Of a DNA stretch of 64,000 bases, positions 17,840 to 27,059 are shown in pieces. Source of the DNA: Prochlorococcus sp. AG-409-F19 (GTDB taxonomy: Bacteria > Cyanobacteriota > Cyanobacteriia > PCC-6307 > Cyanobiaceae); assembly GCA_003215795.1 (NCBI GenBank), contig QCJV01000002.1, positions 57,945 to 121,944 of the forward strand, given 5' to 3'. A program made the translations under genes and the position numbers. Below the pieces are notes generated by a model, which was not told the DNA's origin, made no database searches, and saw nothing but the letters and a program-made list of their open reading frames with translations. Every line of letters begins with the position of its first letter. Position 1 is the stretch's first letter.

Positions 17840-19018
17840 ATGGGAAATACATCAGAAACTGGTTTTTCTTCAAGTAATTTTTTTTATAAGCAATTCTTTG
17901 GCCACATCCTGGAAAAAGATGATGGAATTGATGCTGAAAAACTAACTCAACTTACTCTGAACAGTCTAGAAAAAGCCTCGCTTTATAGAAAGTGGCCAGG
18001 CATATCAAACCTGTTAGCTGAATTAGCAAAAGATCTACAAAGAAAGGATGTCAAATTAGAGCAAACTTTATTTGGATGTAACTTTAGTAATCCATTAGGC
18101 CTAGCTGCAGGGTTTGATAAAAATGGAATTGCAGCTTCTATCTGGGACAATTTTGGCTTTGGCTTTGTTGAACTTGGCACGGTTACTTGGCATGCCCAAT
18201 CAGGCAATAGCAAGCCAAGACTTTTTAGACTCTCAAAAGAAAAGGCTGCTTTAAATCGAATGGGATTTAACAATAATGGGGCAGGCAAAATGAAAGAAAC
18301 TCTCGAGAAGCAAAAGGTACCTCCTCCAGGGAATAGACCCTCAATTATTGGGCTCAACTTAGGGAAATCAAAAATAACTTCTCTAGAGCATGCACCTGAT
18401 GATTATGCATCTTCTCTTGAAATGCTCGGATCACTGGCTGACTATGCAGTTATCAATGTGAGTTCGCCTAATACACCAGGTCTACGTCAATTACAAGACT
18501 CTATACAGCTTAGAAAATTAATTAAGAAGCTAAGACGCTTGCCATCTTGCCCACCACTCCTTGTTAAGATTGCGCCAGATTTAGACAATGAAGAAATTGA
18601 TGGGCTTGGCAAAGTAGTCTATGAAGAAGGATTAGCGGGAATAATAGCTGTTAATACTAGTTTAGATAGATTAGGGCTGGAAGAGCGCATTATTTTACAA
18701 ACAGGAAATCCTCTACGAATTGAAGCAGGCGGACTTAGTGGAAAACCACTACGTCCAAGAGCCTTAGAAGTCATTAGAAGGTTGAGAAAAAGTGCTGGGG
18801 AGGATTTACCCTTAATAGGTGTTGGAGGTATTGATTCTCCAGAAAGCGCCTGGGAGCGTATTGCCGCAGGTGCATCTCTTGTCCAAATATATACAGGGTG
18901 GATATTCCAAGGACCTAAACTAGTCCCTGATATACTTGAAGGTCTAATATCTCAACTCAACCGACATGGGTTCCAAAACATCTCAGAGGCTGTAGGCAGT
19001 GAGATACCATGGGTTTAA
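17840..19018 (+). CDS. pyrD: Dihydroorotate dehydrogenase (quinone), class 2
   Basis: A 392-residue FMN enzyme that oxidises dihydroorotate to orotate in pyrimidine synthesis and passes electrons to membrane quinone. Diagnostic stretches are [60 protein letters not shown] (with the class 2 catalytic Ser), and [27 protein letters not shown]. The N-terminal extension before KWPGISNLL is the membrane-associating helix region. Its 3' end overlaps the next gene by 10 bp. Confidence 0.96.
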   Translation: MGNTSETGFSSSNFFYKQFFGHILEKDDGIDAEKLTQLTLNSLEKASLYRKWPGISNLLAELAKDLQRKDVKLEQTLFGCNFSNPLGLAAGFDKNGIAASIWDNFGFGFVELGTVTWHAQSGNSKPRLFRLSKEKAALNRMGFNNNGAGKMKETLEKQKVPPPGNRPSIIGLNLGKSKITSLEHAPDDYASSLEMLGSLADYAVINVSSPNTPGLRQLQDSIQLRKLIKKLRRLPSCPPLLVKIAPDLDNEEIDGLGKVVYEEGLAGIIAVNTSLDRLGLEERIILQTGNPLRIEAGGLSGKPLRPRALEVIRRLRKSAGEDLPLIGVGGIDSPESAWERIAAGASLVQIYTGWIFQGPKLVPDILEGLISQLNRHGFQNISEAVGSEIPWV

Positions 19019-20130
19019 GCAATAATTTTTCTCAATATAATGAAAGGTTGCTCCTTAAGCATGGTGGGAATCTAGAACAAGAAGCAAAAAGACTAGGGGT
19101 TCATATAAGTTCCCTCATTGATGCTAGTGCATCCTTGGTTCCCTTCTCCATTCCGACTCCTTTGCAAGATTGCCTAACACAAGAGATTAATGGAACTGCT
19201 CTTAAGACCTATCCTGATCGAAGTTATTTAACACTAAGAGAAGCCATTAGCAAATTCCATGAAATCCCATCTTGTATGGTTTTACCAGGCAATGGTGCCT
19301 CTGAAATAATTACTTGGGCTGCACGTGATGCAGCCAATCATGGAATCAGTGTTTTACCATCGCCAGGGTTCTTCGATTACAAAAGAGCTCTTAGGTGTTG
19401 GGGCGGCAAGTTCATAACTTGCCCCATCCCCTTGAAATGGAACTCTATTTTTCCTCAGGTTTTTCCATTAAAGCCACAAGAAAAAGTTATATGGATAACA
19501 AACCCACACAATCCCACTGGACAATGTTGGAGCCTACACTCTTTAGAAGCCTTACTAAATTCTCAAAATCTAGTGATATGCGATGAAGCTTTTCTGCCAT
19601 TAGTTCCTAATGGTGAGAAAGAATCACTGATTCCTTTAGTAGCTAATTACCCAAATCTAATTGTTATCAGAAGTCTCACGAAACTTTTTTCTATTGCGGG
19701 GTTGAGGCTAGGCTATGCAATTAGCTCTCCCATGAGACTTCAACAATGGCAAGAATGGAGAGACCCTTGGCCAGTTAATGGTTTAGCTGTCAAGTTAGGG
19801 ATAAAACTAATGACCGAGGAGAAAATCATAAAAGAGCAAATCAAAAAAGTTCAGAATTGGATCAAAGAAGAAGGGAGATGGCTTCAAAAAAACTTACAAA
19901 AACTACCAGGTATAACCACACATCCATCAGCTACTAATTTTCAACTAATAGAAAGTAACTTTCCCCTGAAAAACTTCCGAGAAGCTCTTGCTCATAAAAA
20001 TATCTTACTGCGAGATTGTAGTTCTTTTCAGGAATTGGGAGACAACTGGTTACGGGTCAGCCTCAAAGGGAAATCCGATAATCGAAGAATTATTAAAGCT
20101 ATGCAACAAATTCTTAACTGTACTTCCTGA
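19009..20130 (+). CDS. CobD-like PLP enzyme (L-threonine-O-3-phosphate decarboxylase/aminotransferase family)
   Basis: A 373-residue fold-type I PLP protein. The N-terminal [17 protein letters not shown] is typical of CobD (threonine-phosphate decarboxylase), which makes the aminopropanol linker of cobalamin. Other motifs are [43 protein letters not shown] and the PLP-lysine context [17 protein letters not shown]. HisC-like aminotransferases share these, so the exact reaction is not certain. Prochlorococcus makes a cobalamin form, so a role there is reasonable. It overlaps pyrD by 10 bp and, at its 3' end, murG on the other strand by 17 bp. Confidence 0.75.
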   Translation: MGLSNNFSQYNERLLLKHGGNLEQEAKRLGVHISSLIDASASLVPFSIPTPLQDCLTQEINGTALKTYPDRSYLTLREAISKFHEIPSCMVLPGNGASEIITWAARDAANHGISVLPSPGFFDYKRALRCWGGKFITCPIPLKWNSIFPQVFPLKPQEKVIWITNPHNPTGQCWSLHSLEALLNSQNLVICDEAFLPLVPNGEKESLIPLVANYPNLIVIRSLTKLFSIAGLRLGYAISSPMRLQQWQEWRDPWPVNGLAVKLGIKLMTEEKIIKEQIKKVQNWIKEEGRWLQKNLQKLPGITTHPSATNFQLIESNFPLKNFREALAHKNILLRDCSSFQELGDNWLRVSLKGKSDNRRIIKAMQQILNCTS

Positions 20131-21184
20131 TAACATCAACTAAGTGTAGATGTGCATCACGAACGGCAATATTGTCCATTCCTTTACTCATTTTATTAAG
20201 CAAGGTGTTCCCTTGACCATTAACAGGGGGAGAAGTATCTAGCAAACGTAGTATTGACTTAAGCAAAGGTTGATCGGCAGACATATTTTCATGAATTATC
20301 AATGCCCCACCAAACTGGGCTACATAAGCAGCATTTAAATCCTGGTGTTTATCTGCAGCATAGGGATAGGGAATAAGAATTGCAGGGGTTTTGCAAACTG
20401 CAATCTCACTTAAAGCTCCAGCACCTGATCGACTAATAACAAGATCTGCATGCTGCAATAATCCAGCAACTTCCTGAGTAAAAGTCTTTTCTACGAAGTT
20501 CGGGTTATTAATACCTGATGGATTGTCATTTGTTCCAATAATATGAACTACTCGATATCCCCTTTTTAATAAATCAGGTAAAATTTCTCTAACCATTTTG
20601 TTTAATCCAACAGCACCCTGGCTGCCGCCCATTGCAACAATCAAAGGGGTAGGATTATTAGGTATCCAAGAGGGTAAAGGATTGGGAAATAAAAATTCAG
20701 ATCTCACCGGCGTCCCAGTGAAGATTAGATTACAATTTTTTAAATGATCTTTAGCGATAGGAAGGCCCAAGGCCACCTGATCACAAAGCATACCTAATAA
20801 ACGTGTGACTTTTCCTGGGAAAGCATTGGACTCATGCAATATGATAGGAACCCTACATAACTTCGAGGCAATAATTGTAGGTGCGGAAATATAGCCTCCT
20901 GTGGTAAAAACAACGTCAAATTTTTTCCTTAAAATTAATCCAACAACAAAGACAATTGAAAAGCATAATTTCAGGCGCTGTAACAACCCTCTAATACCTT
21001 TGGCTTGTAAGGCCTGCACAGGAATCGTGATCAATTCATATTCTTTAGGTAAAATTGCTTTTTCTAGACGATTCTCAACTCCCAACCAACAGATATCCCA
21101 AGATTTAGGCAATGCTTCTAAAACTGAGAGCGCAGGGTAAATATGGCCACCTGTTCCACTAGCAGCAATTAGAAGCTTAGTCAT
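20114..21184 (-). CDS. murG: UDP-GlcNAc:undecaprenyl-PP-MurNAc-pentapeptide GlcNAc transferase
   Basis: A 356-residue GT28 glycosyltransferase that adds GlcNAc to lipid I to make lipid II on the inner face of the plasma membrane. The N-terminal glycine loop is LIAASGTGGHIYPALSVLEAL, followed by FTTGGYISAPTIIAS and LHESNAFPGKVTRL. In the C-terminal half, MGGSQGAVGLNKMV and VISRSGAGALSEIAVCKTPAILIPYPYAADKHQDLNA form the UDP-GlcNAc site. I start at the ATG at 21184 (MTKLLIAASG); the longer track ORF adds 15 residues not seen in the family. Confidence 0.96.
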   Translation of the reverse strand: MTKLLIAASGTGGHIYPALSVLEALPKSWDICWLGVENRLEKAILPKEYELITIPVQALQAKGIRGLLQRLKLCFSIVFVVGLILRKKFDVVFTTGGYISAPTIIASKLCRVPIILHESNAFPGKVTRLLGMLCDQVALGLPIAKDHLKNCNLIFTGTPVRSEFLFPNPLPSWIPNNPTPLIVAMGGSQGAVGLNKMVREILPDLLKRGYRVVHIIGTNDNPSGINNPNFVEKTFTQEVAGLLQHADLVISRSGAGALSEIAVCKTPAILIPYPYAADKHQDLNAAYVAQFGGALIIHENMSADQPLLKSILRLLDTSPPVNGQGNTLLNKMSKGMDNIAVRDAHLHLVDVIRKYS

Positions 21185-21240
21185 AAAAAGTCGTTCAATA
21201 TACCTACAATTAAGATATAAATAACTCAAGGAAATCTGTT

Positions 21241-21987
21241 GTGCAAAAATCTCTAAAGCCTATTTTGACTTCTGGGTTATTTATTCTCTTAACTTTTTTC
21301 TCAGGTAATTTTTCACAAGCTAGAGACATCGAAATCCTAACGCAAGAACTCGAGAAAACTTTTAACACTACTAACAAATTAGACTTATTCAATCTTTTCT
21401 CTGAAGAAATAGCTCGAGATCTAGGACAAAAATATGATGCCTTTCTAAAAGATTTTCCTAATGCCACGTGGAAAATAAAGTTTCTAAAAGAGTTGCCTGA
21501 TGAGCGCCAATTGATTGAAATAACTGTCAAAGGTTCAAAAAAACGAAATGGTCAGAATTACAATCTCATATCAAAGCAAAAACTAGCTATTTCAATAAAT
21601 AATGGGAAAGTGATCAAGAAAGAAACTTTCAGTGACTACTCCATTCTGAAAAGTGGCAATAAAATGCTCAATGTGACTGTTCAGATACCAGATAGCGTTC
21701 TTACTGGAACTATCTATGACATAGATATAATTCTCGAAGAACCTCTTGAAGACTCAATAATTGCTGGTGGTTTAATAGCTATTAATAATAGGGAGTTAAA
21801 GTCCAATAACTCAAACAAAAATATAGAGTTAATGCCATTAGGGTCTGGGGGAATATTTAAAACTGCACGGGCACCACTCAATCCAGGTGAACAAAGATGG
21901 GCTGCGTTAATAGCTCATCCACAAGGCCTTGTCTCTATAACCAAGAAAATTAAAGTAGTATCTTCATCAAATGATTTTAGGCCTTAA
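21241..21987 (+). CDS. Hypothetical secreted protein
   Basis: A 248-residue protein with a GTG start and a clear signal peptide (MQKSLKPILTSGLFILLTFFSGNFSQA, likely cut after an Ala-x-Ala-like site). The mature part starts RDIEILTQELEKTFNTTNKLDLFNLFSEEIARDLG and continues with alternating beta-strand patterns, such as WKIKFLKELPDERQLIEITVKGSK. The first half could be an NTF2-like domain, but that is a guess. No Cys or catalytic motif stands out. It is divergent from murG by 56 bp and convergent with pgk. I do not recognise the family. Confidence 0.75.
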   Translation: MQKSLKPILTSGLFILLTFFSGNFSQARDIEILTQELEKTFNTTNKLDLFNLFSEEIARDLGQKYDAFLKDFPNATWKIKFLKELPDERQLIEITVKGSKKRNGQNYNLISKQKLAISINNGKVIKKETFSDYSILKSGNKMLNVTVQIPDSVLTGTIYDIDIILEEPLEDSIIAGGLIAINNRELKSNNSNKNIELMPLGSGGIFKTARAPLNPGEQRWAALIAHPQGLVSITKKIKVVSSSNDFRP

Positions 21988-21998
21988 ATATTTTTAAT

Positions 21999-23207
21999 TT
22001 AAAGTTGATCGTCTAATGCAGCTACACCTGGAAGAATTTTTCCTTCAAGCAATTCCAAACTAGCTCCACCACCTGTAGAAATATGAGACATCTTTGATGC
22101 TAAACCAGCCTTTTCTACTGCTGCAACTGAATCACCACCTCCAATAATTGTACAACAGCCTTTTGAACTCAAATCAGCCAATGTCATCGCAATAGCATTA
22201 GTACCTTTTGCAAATTTTTCAAATTCAAAAACACCCATTGGTCCATTCCAAATAACTGTTTTGCAATCTGCTAAAGCATCTTGAAATAACTTTATGGAAT
22301 CTGGTCCGATATCCAAACCCATCCATCCTTCAGGTATGGAGTTGATTTGAGCCAACTGACTATTAGCATCAGGAGCAAAATCATCAGCCAAAAGAACGTC
22401 GGTAGGCAAAAGTAACTCAACACCCTTAAGCTTAGCTTTTTCCTCAAGAGACTTAGCAAGTTCAAGCTTATCCTCTTCAACTAAGCTTTTCCCAACAGAT
22501 AAACCTCTTGCCTTGTAAAAAGTAAAAACCATACCTCCACCAATCAATACCTTGTCACATTTATCAATTAAGGATTCCAAAACACCAATCTTACTACTGA
22601 CCTTGGAACCACCAACAATTGCAACTAAAGGTCTTTTAGGTGAATCAATCGCGCCCTGTAAATATTGAAGCTCTTTTTCCATCAAGTAACCGGCTACGCT
22701 TGGATTCAAATGCTTTGCAACGCCTTCCGTAGATGCATGAGCTCTATGAGCTGCTCCAAAAGCATCGTTAACATAGATTTCTGCCAAAGAAGATAGTTTC
22801 TTTGCAAAATCTAAATCATTCTTTTCTTCCTCAGCTACAAAACGTACATTCTCCAAAAGCACCACATCGCCATTGCTCATTGCATTAACCTTAGATTCAG
22901 CGTCAGAGCCAATGCAACTTTCTGTCTTAATAACATTTTTATCTAATAATTCGCTTAATCTTTTACAGACAGGAGTAAGGCGCATATCTTCATTAACTTT
23001 GCCTTTCGGCCTCCCAAAATGTGCTGCAAGAATAATTTTGGATTGGCTCTCTATTAAATGTTTAATTGTTGGAAGAGCCGCACGGATTCTTGTGTCATCT
23101 GTTATTGAACCTTCTTCATTCAATGGAACATTAAAATCAACTCGAACCAAAACTCTCTTGCCGCATAGCTCCTCTACGCCGAGACTTGAAAGAGAACGTT
23201 TTGCCAT
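21999..23207 (-). CDS. pgk: Phosphoglycerate kinase
   Basis: A 402-residue enzyme of glycolysis and the Calvin cycle that transfers phosphate between 3-phosphoglycerate and ATP. Family hallmarks: [108 protein letters not shown], and the C-terminal [43 protein letters not shown]. It stands alone on the minus strand with a 358 bp upstream gap. Confidence 0.98.
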   Translation of the reverse strand: MAKRSLSSLGVEELCGKRVLVRVDFNVPLNEEGSITDDTRIRAALPTIKHLIESQSKIILAAHFGRPKGKVNEDMRLTPVCKRLSELLDKNVIKTESCIGSDAESKVNAMSNGDVVLLENVRFVAEEEKNDLDFAKKLSSLAEIYVNDAFGAAHRAHASTEGVAKHLNPSVAGYLMEKELQYLQGAIDSPKRPLVAIVGGSKVSSKIGVLESLIDKCDKVLIGGGMVFTFYKARGLSVGKSLVEEDKLELAKSLEEKAKLKGVELLLPTDVLLADDFAPDANSQLAQINSIPEGWMGLDIGPDSIKLFQDALADCKTVIWNGPMGVFEFEKFAKGTNAIAMTLADLSSKGCCTIIGGGDSVAAVEKAGLASKMSHISTGGGASLELLEGKILPGVAALDDQL

Positions 23208-23565
23208 GAATTGCCTTTGAATCTTAAAAACTCGGTGAGCCTAACCCAAGAAAGGTATAAATAATTCCACTATCAGCCAGAGAATTCACCTGACCATACT
23301 CCTAAAAACTAAAAAGCATTGATATAACATGAAATTAATTTGTCTCACGGTAGAAACAGTCGTACATTTTTGAACATAAATTCCAAAAATTGCTCGTAAT
23401 TCCTAAGAAGAATCAACATTTCTAATCACATAAAAAAGAGAATCTTTTTAAATTCTGATTTAACTCTCACATCTCTTAAAAGTATTAGTCTAGAAAAAAG
23501 TAATTGAAGCTAGTTTGCCCTAATTTAGTAATTACTCTTGTCCCTTATTGAAGACCTATAGTGCC
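23208..23565. other. Intergenic region between pgk and the RbgA-like gene
   Basis: This divergent gap must contain the pgk promoter on the minus strand and the promoter of the GTPase gene on the plus strand. It is strongly AT-rich. I find no tRNA, no strong hairpin and no open frame longer than about 15 codons that looks coding. Confidence 0.5.
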
Positions 23566-24429
23566 GTGAGCACCCAAATTATCCAGTGGTATCCAGGCCA
23601 CATAGCCAAAGCAGAAAGACAACTTAATCTCAGTCTTGCAAAAGTAGACCTTGTTATAGAAGTTAGAGATGCTCGTATCCCACGGTCCACTTCTCACCCA
23701 TGTCTTCAAAAATGGATAAAAAACAAAAAACATCTGTTAGTGCTTAACCGTAGAGATATGATCCATTCAACATCATTATCAGCCTGGGATAATTGGTTTA
23801 GACAGCAAGGACAAAAAGCACTATGGTGCAATGCAAAAGATGGAACTGGTACTAAACAAATCAAAGAAGCCGCAATACAACTAGGCCAAGAGTTAAATGA
23901 TCGTCGTAAATCAAGAGGGATGCAACAAAGAGCAGTTAGAGCACTTACTCTTGGTTTCCCTAATGTTGGCAAATCAGCTCTAATAAATAGATTAGTTAAT
24001 AGAAAAGTCGTACAAAGTTCTAGACGTGCAGGTGTCACACGATCTTTAAGATGGGTACGTGTTGGACAACAACTTGACTTACTTGATGCACCTGGGGTGC
24101 TGCCAAGTCGCTTAGAGAATCAAGAAGCAGCATTGAGGCTTGCGTTGTGCGATGATATTGGTCAGGCATCATACGATGTGGAATCTGTTGCAATAAGATT
24201 TCTAAGGATAATAGAACAATGTGAGCAACCACGTTTTTCTATTAAACCTTGCCATGTTCTCGAACAACGTTATGGAATCAAACTTAAAGAAGCTAAACAG
24301 AATGCACACCTATGGTTAAAAAGTGCAGCTGACCATCATACGTCAGGGAATACCAATCGAATGGCCCAACGTTTGTTAGATGATTTCCGGAAAAACTTAA
24401 TTGGTCCTATTTCGTTAGAGCTTCCTTAA
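23566..24429 (+). CDS. rbgA: Circularly permuted ribosome-assembly GTPase, RbgA/YlqF-like
   Basis: A 287-residue GTPase with permuted motif order: G4-like LVLNRRDM near residue 60 precedes the P-loop GFPNVGKSALINRL near 130 and LLDAPGVLPSRL (G3) after it. The N-terminal IQWYPGHIAKAERQLN is typical of YlqF/RbgA, which acts late in 50S subunit assembly. I start at the GTG at 23566 (MSTQIIQWYPGH); the track start is a TTG six codons upstream. It overlaps the next start codon by one base (TAATG), so the two genes are translationally coupled. Confidence 0.92.
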   Translation: MSTQIIQWYPGHIAKAERQLNLSLAKVDLVIEVRDARIPRSTSHPCLQKWIKNKKHLLVLNRRDMIHSTSLSAWDNWFRQQGQKALWCNAKDGTGTKQIKEAAIQLGQELNDRRKSRGMQQRAVRALTLGFPNVGKSALINRLVNRKVVQSSRRAGVTRSLRWVRVGQQLDLLDAPGVLPSRLENQEAALRLALCDDIGQASYDVESVAIRFLRIIEQCEQPRFSIKPCHVLEQRYGIKLKEAKQNAHLWLKSAADHHTSGNTNRMAQRLLDDFRKNLIGPISLELP

Positions 24430-25385
24430 TGCCTGAAAATCAAGAACAAGACTTTGGGATAGGGAAAGGAGAGCTTGTGATACTTCGCTATCTAAGACCA
24501 TTGCCAATGCGCTTAGATCGTTGGCTAGTGAGCCAACGTCCAGAGCAAAGTAGAGCAAGAATTCAAAAGTTCATTGAAAATGGTTTAGTCCTCGTTAACG
24601 GAAAGCACGGCAAAGCCAAAACCCCTCTTCGAAAAAATGATGAAATTAAAGTATGGATACTCCCACCTGAACCTCTACCCTATCTTAAACCAGAGGAAAT
24701 AGATTTGAACATCCTTTATGAAGATGAACACCTCATAATCATTAATAAGCAAGCAGGTTTAACGGTTCACCCAGCACCAGGTAATAAAAGTGGGACATTA
24801 GTTAATGGTTTACTACACCACTGTCGCGATCTTCCTGGAATTAACGGTAAGCTTCGACCTGGTATCGTGCACAGACTAGATAAAGACACTACGGGTTGCA
24901 TTGCAGTAGCCAAAAGCCAAGAAGCCTTAGTCAATTTACAGGTACAAATTCAAAAAAGAATTGCTTCTCGTCAATACTTAGCATTAGTGCATGGGGTGCC
25001 AGATGGCGATAAAGGGATGATCGTAGGTGCTATTGGTCGCCATCCGGTCGATAGAAAAAAATATGCAGTGGTCAATGATGCCTCCGGGAGATATGCTTGT
25101 ACCCATTGGGAGCTAAAAGAAAGATTGGGTGATTACTCTCTTCTAAGATTCAAACTAGATACTGGTCGTACTCATCAGATTCGTGTGCATTCTGCTCATA
25201 TCGGCCATCCAATACTTGGAGATGCAACTTATAGTCGTTGTAAAAAATTACCAACAAATCTTGCAGGTCAAGTATTACATGCCGTGCACCTTGGCATAAG
25301 GCATCCTATTTCAAATAAAGAGATGTTTTTCGAGGCTCCCTTGCCAGATGAATTCCTTAAAATTCTTTCTATTTTGCGCAAGTAA
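24429..25385 (+). CDS. RluD-family 23S rRNA pseudouridine synthase
   Basis: A 318-residue protein with an N-terminal S4 RNA-binding domain (MRLDRWLVSQRPEQSRARIQKFIENGLVLVNGK) and a RluA/RluD catalytic domain. The catalytic Asp lies in PGIVHRLDKDTTGCIAVAKS. Other motifs are DEHLIIINKQAGLTVHPAPG and FKLDTGRTHQIRVHSAHIGHPILGD. RluD modifies helix 69 of 23S rRNA; the precise target here is inferred. It is coupled to the RbgA-like GTPase by a one-base overlap, fitting a shared ribosome-maturation role. Confidence 0.92.
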   Translation: MPENQEQDFGIGKGELVILRYLRPLPMRLDRWLVSQRPEQSRARIQKFIENGLVLVNGKHGKAKTPLRKNDEIKVWILPPEPLPYLKPEEIDLNILYEDEHLIIINKQAGLTVHPAPGNKSGTLVNGLLHHCRDLPGINGKLRPGIVHRLDKDTTGCIAVAKSQEALVNLQVQIQKRIASRQYLALVHGVPDGDKGMIVGAIGRHPVDRKKYAVVNDASGRYACTHWELKERLGDYSLLRFKLDTGRTHQIRVHSAHIGHPILGDATYSRCKKLPTNLAGQVLHAVHLGIRHPISNKEMFFEAPLPDEFLKILSILRK

Positions 25386-25393
25386 GATATCGC

Positions 25394-27016
25394 TTAAGGA
25401 GTCGAAAAAATTGTTGGTGAAAAACGAACTAATTCCTTTGTAAGTAGAGACTTAGGAGTTTGGAATACTTGCTCCGCAGGACCTTCCTCCACAATTCGAC
25501 CTCTCTCAAGAACAATTACCCTATGACAAAAAGAGCTGGCCACAGATAAGTCATGTGTAACAAAGATAATTGCTAATCCAAGGTTCTTCTGTAGCAAACG
25601 AAGTAAGCTCAAAATATCTGACTGAATTTCCAGATCCAACATACTGATACTTTCATCACAGATGAGAACTTTAGGAGATAAGGATAATGATCTAGCGATT
25701 GCGACTCTCTGTTGCTGACCTCCAGAGAGATGTTCTGGTAGGCGATTAATAAAATTATCTACTGGAGTTAGACCAACTTGTTGTAATAATAAGCGAACTT
25801 TTTCTTTCACACTAGTTTTTGTTGCCAAATCATGAAGCAACAGAGGATCCGAGATTGCTTCTAAAACAGTCATTTTAGGGTTCAGAGAAGCAAAGGGATC
25901 TTGGAAAACCATCTGCAACGATTGCCGGAAAACCTTTAAATCACTTCCCTTTAAATTTGCAAGATTTGTTCCTAGTAATTTAACTTCTCCACCTCTAATT
26001 GGGATTAAACCTAAAAGAGCTCGGCATAATGTGCTTTTACCACACCCAGATACTCCTACTACCCCTAAAGTTTCTCCTTTACGCAATGAAAAGCTTACTT
26101 CATCAATGCTCCTAACCCAACTTGGTTTCCAAGGCGTCCCTCCCAATGCATGCCAGCAACGTAATCGGTCGACTTCTAAAACAACTGTCTCCCCTGGCTT
26201 TACAAGAGGAGTTGATTCCTCACGTATTTTTGCTGCAGCAACTAACCTCTTAGCGATAGAAGATCTAGGTGAATCTATTAGTTGCTGAGTAGGACAATCT
26301 TCTACAATTCTACCTTGATCAATAATTGCCATTCTTGAACACCATCTCGAGGCGATTGCAAGATCATGCGTAATAAGTAAAAGGGAACTTCCTAGCTCGT
26401 CACAAAGAAAACTTAATTCACCCATAATTTGACTAGCAATTGACACATCAAGGCTAGAAGTTGGTTCATCAGCAATTATCAATGGTGGGTTCAAAGCAAT
26501 GGCTAAAGCAATGGCCACCCGTTGGCGCATACCACCACTAAACTCATGGGGGTATGAATTGAAACGTTGTGGATTAATTCCAACTTTATCCAGTAATTCT
26601 TCAGCTCTAATTCTTATTAAAGAGGGTGATTGGTCTGGCTGATGAGCATACAAAGTATCAATAAGATGTTCTCCAATGGTCATTAAGGGATTCAGACGAG
26701 TTCCAGGATCCTGAAAAACTAATCCAATTAATTCTCCTCGCAATTTATGCAAAGCCTCATTGGATATTGTCAGTAAGTTATTACCACTCAACAAAATTTC
26801 CCCTCTGCAAATGCTCCCCGGTGGAATTATTTGTAATAAGGCCTTAGCTACAGTACTTTTACCACAGCCTGAACTTCCAAGCAATGCAAGGCGTTCTCCA
26901 CAAGCCATATTCAAATTCAATTCTTCTAAAACCCACTTCTTACTATGTGGATACGAGACACTCAAATCTTTAATATTTAAGACATCCTTTTGAGAACAAT
27001 TCATAAATTTCAGCAA
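25394..27016 (-). CDS. Fused dual-ATPase ABC transporter subunit, peptide/nickel (DppD-DppF) type
   Basis: One 540-residue chain carries two complete ABC ATPase domains. The first has Walker A LGSSGCGKSTVAKALL and signature FSGGMRQRVAIALAIALNPPLIIADEPTSSLD; the second has VGVSGCGKSTLCRALLGL and LSGGQQQRVAIARSLSLSPKVLICDES. The architecture matches fused DppD/DppF or GsiA/YejF importer ATPases for oligopeptides. No permease or binding-protein gene is near, so its partners must be elsewhere. The second Walker B region reads VLICDESISMLDLE, with Ile-Ser where many have Pro-Thr/Val-Ser. The alternative ATG at 27004 (MNCSQKD) is equally possible. Confidence 0.9.
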   Translation of the reverse strand: MLKFMNCSQKDVLNIKDLSVSYPHSKKWVLEELNLNMACGERLALLGSSGCGKSTVAKALLQIIPPGSICRGEILLSGNNLLTISNEALHKLRGELIGLVFQDPGTRLNPLMTIGEHLIDTLYAHQPDQSPSLIRIRAEELLDKVGINPQRFNSYPHEFSGGMRQRVAIALAIALNPPLIIADEPTSSLDVSIASQIMGELSFLCDELGSSLLLITHDLAIASRWCSRMAIIDQGRIVEDCPTQQLIDSPRSSIAKRLVAAAKIREESTPLVKPGETVVLEVDRLRCWHALGGTPWKPSWVRSIDEVSFSLRKGETLGVVGVSGCGKSTLCRALLGLIPIRGGEVKLLGTNLANLKGSDLKVFRQSLQMVFQDPFASLNPKMTVLEAISDPLLLHDLATKTSVKEKVRLLLQQVGLTPVDNFINRLPEHLSGGQQQRVAIARSLSLSPKVLICDESISMLDLEIQSDILSLLRLLQKNLGLAIIFVTHDLSVASSFCHRVIVLERGRIVEEGPAEQVFQTPKSLLTKELVRFSPTIFSTP

Positions 27017-27059
27017 GGCTGCTTAAGCCTGAATAAGATGAGTTAACCCACCGGGTCAA

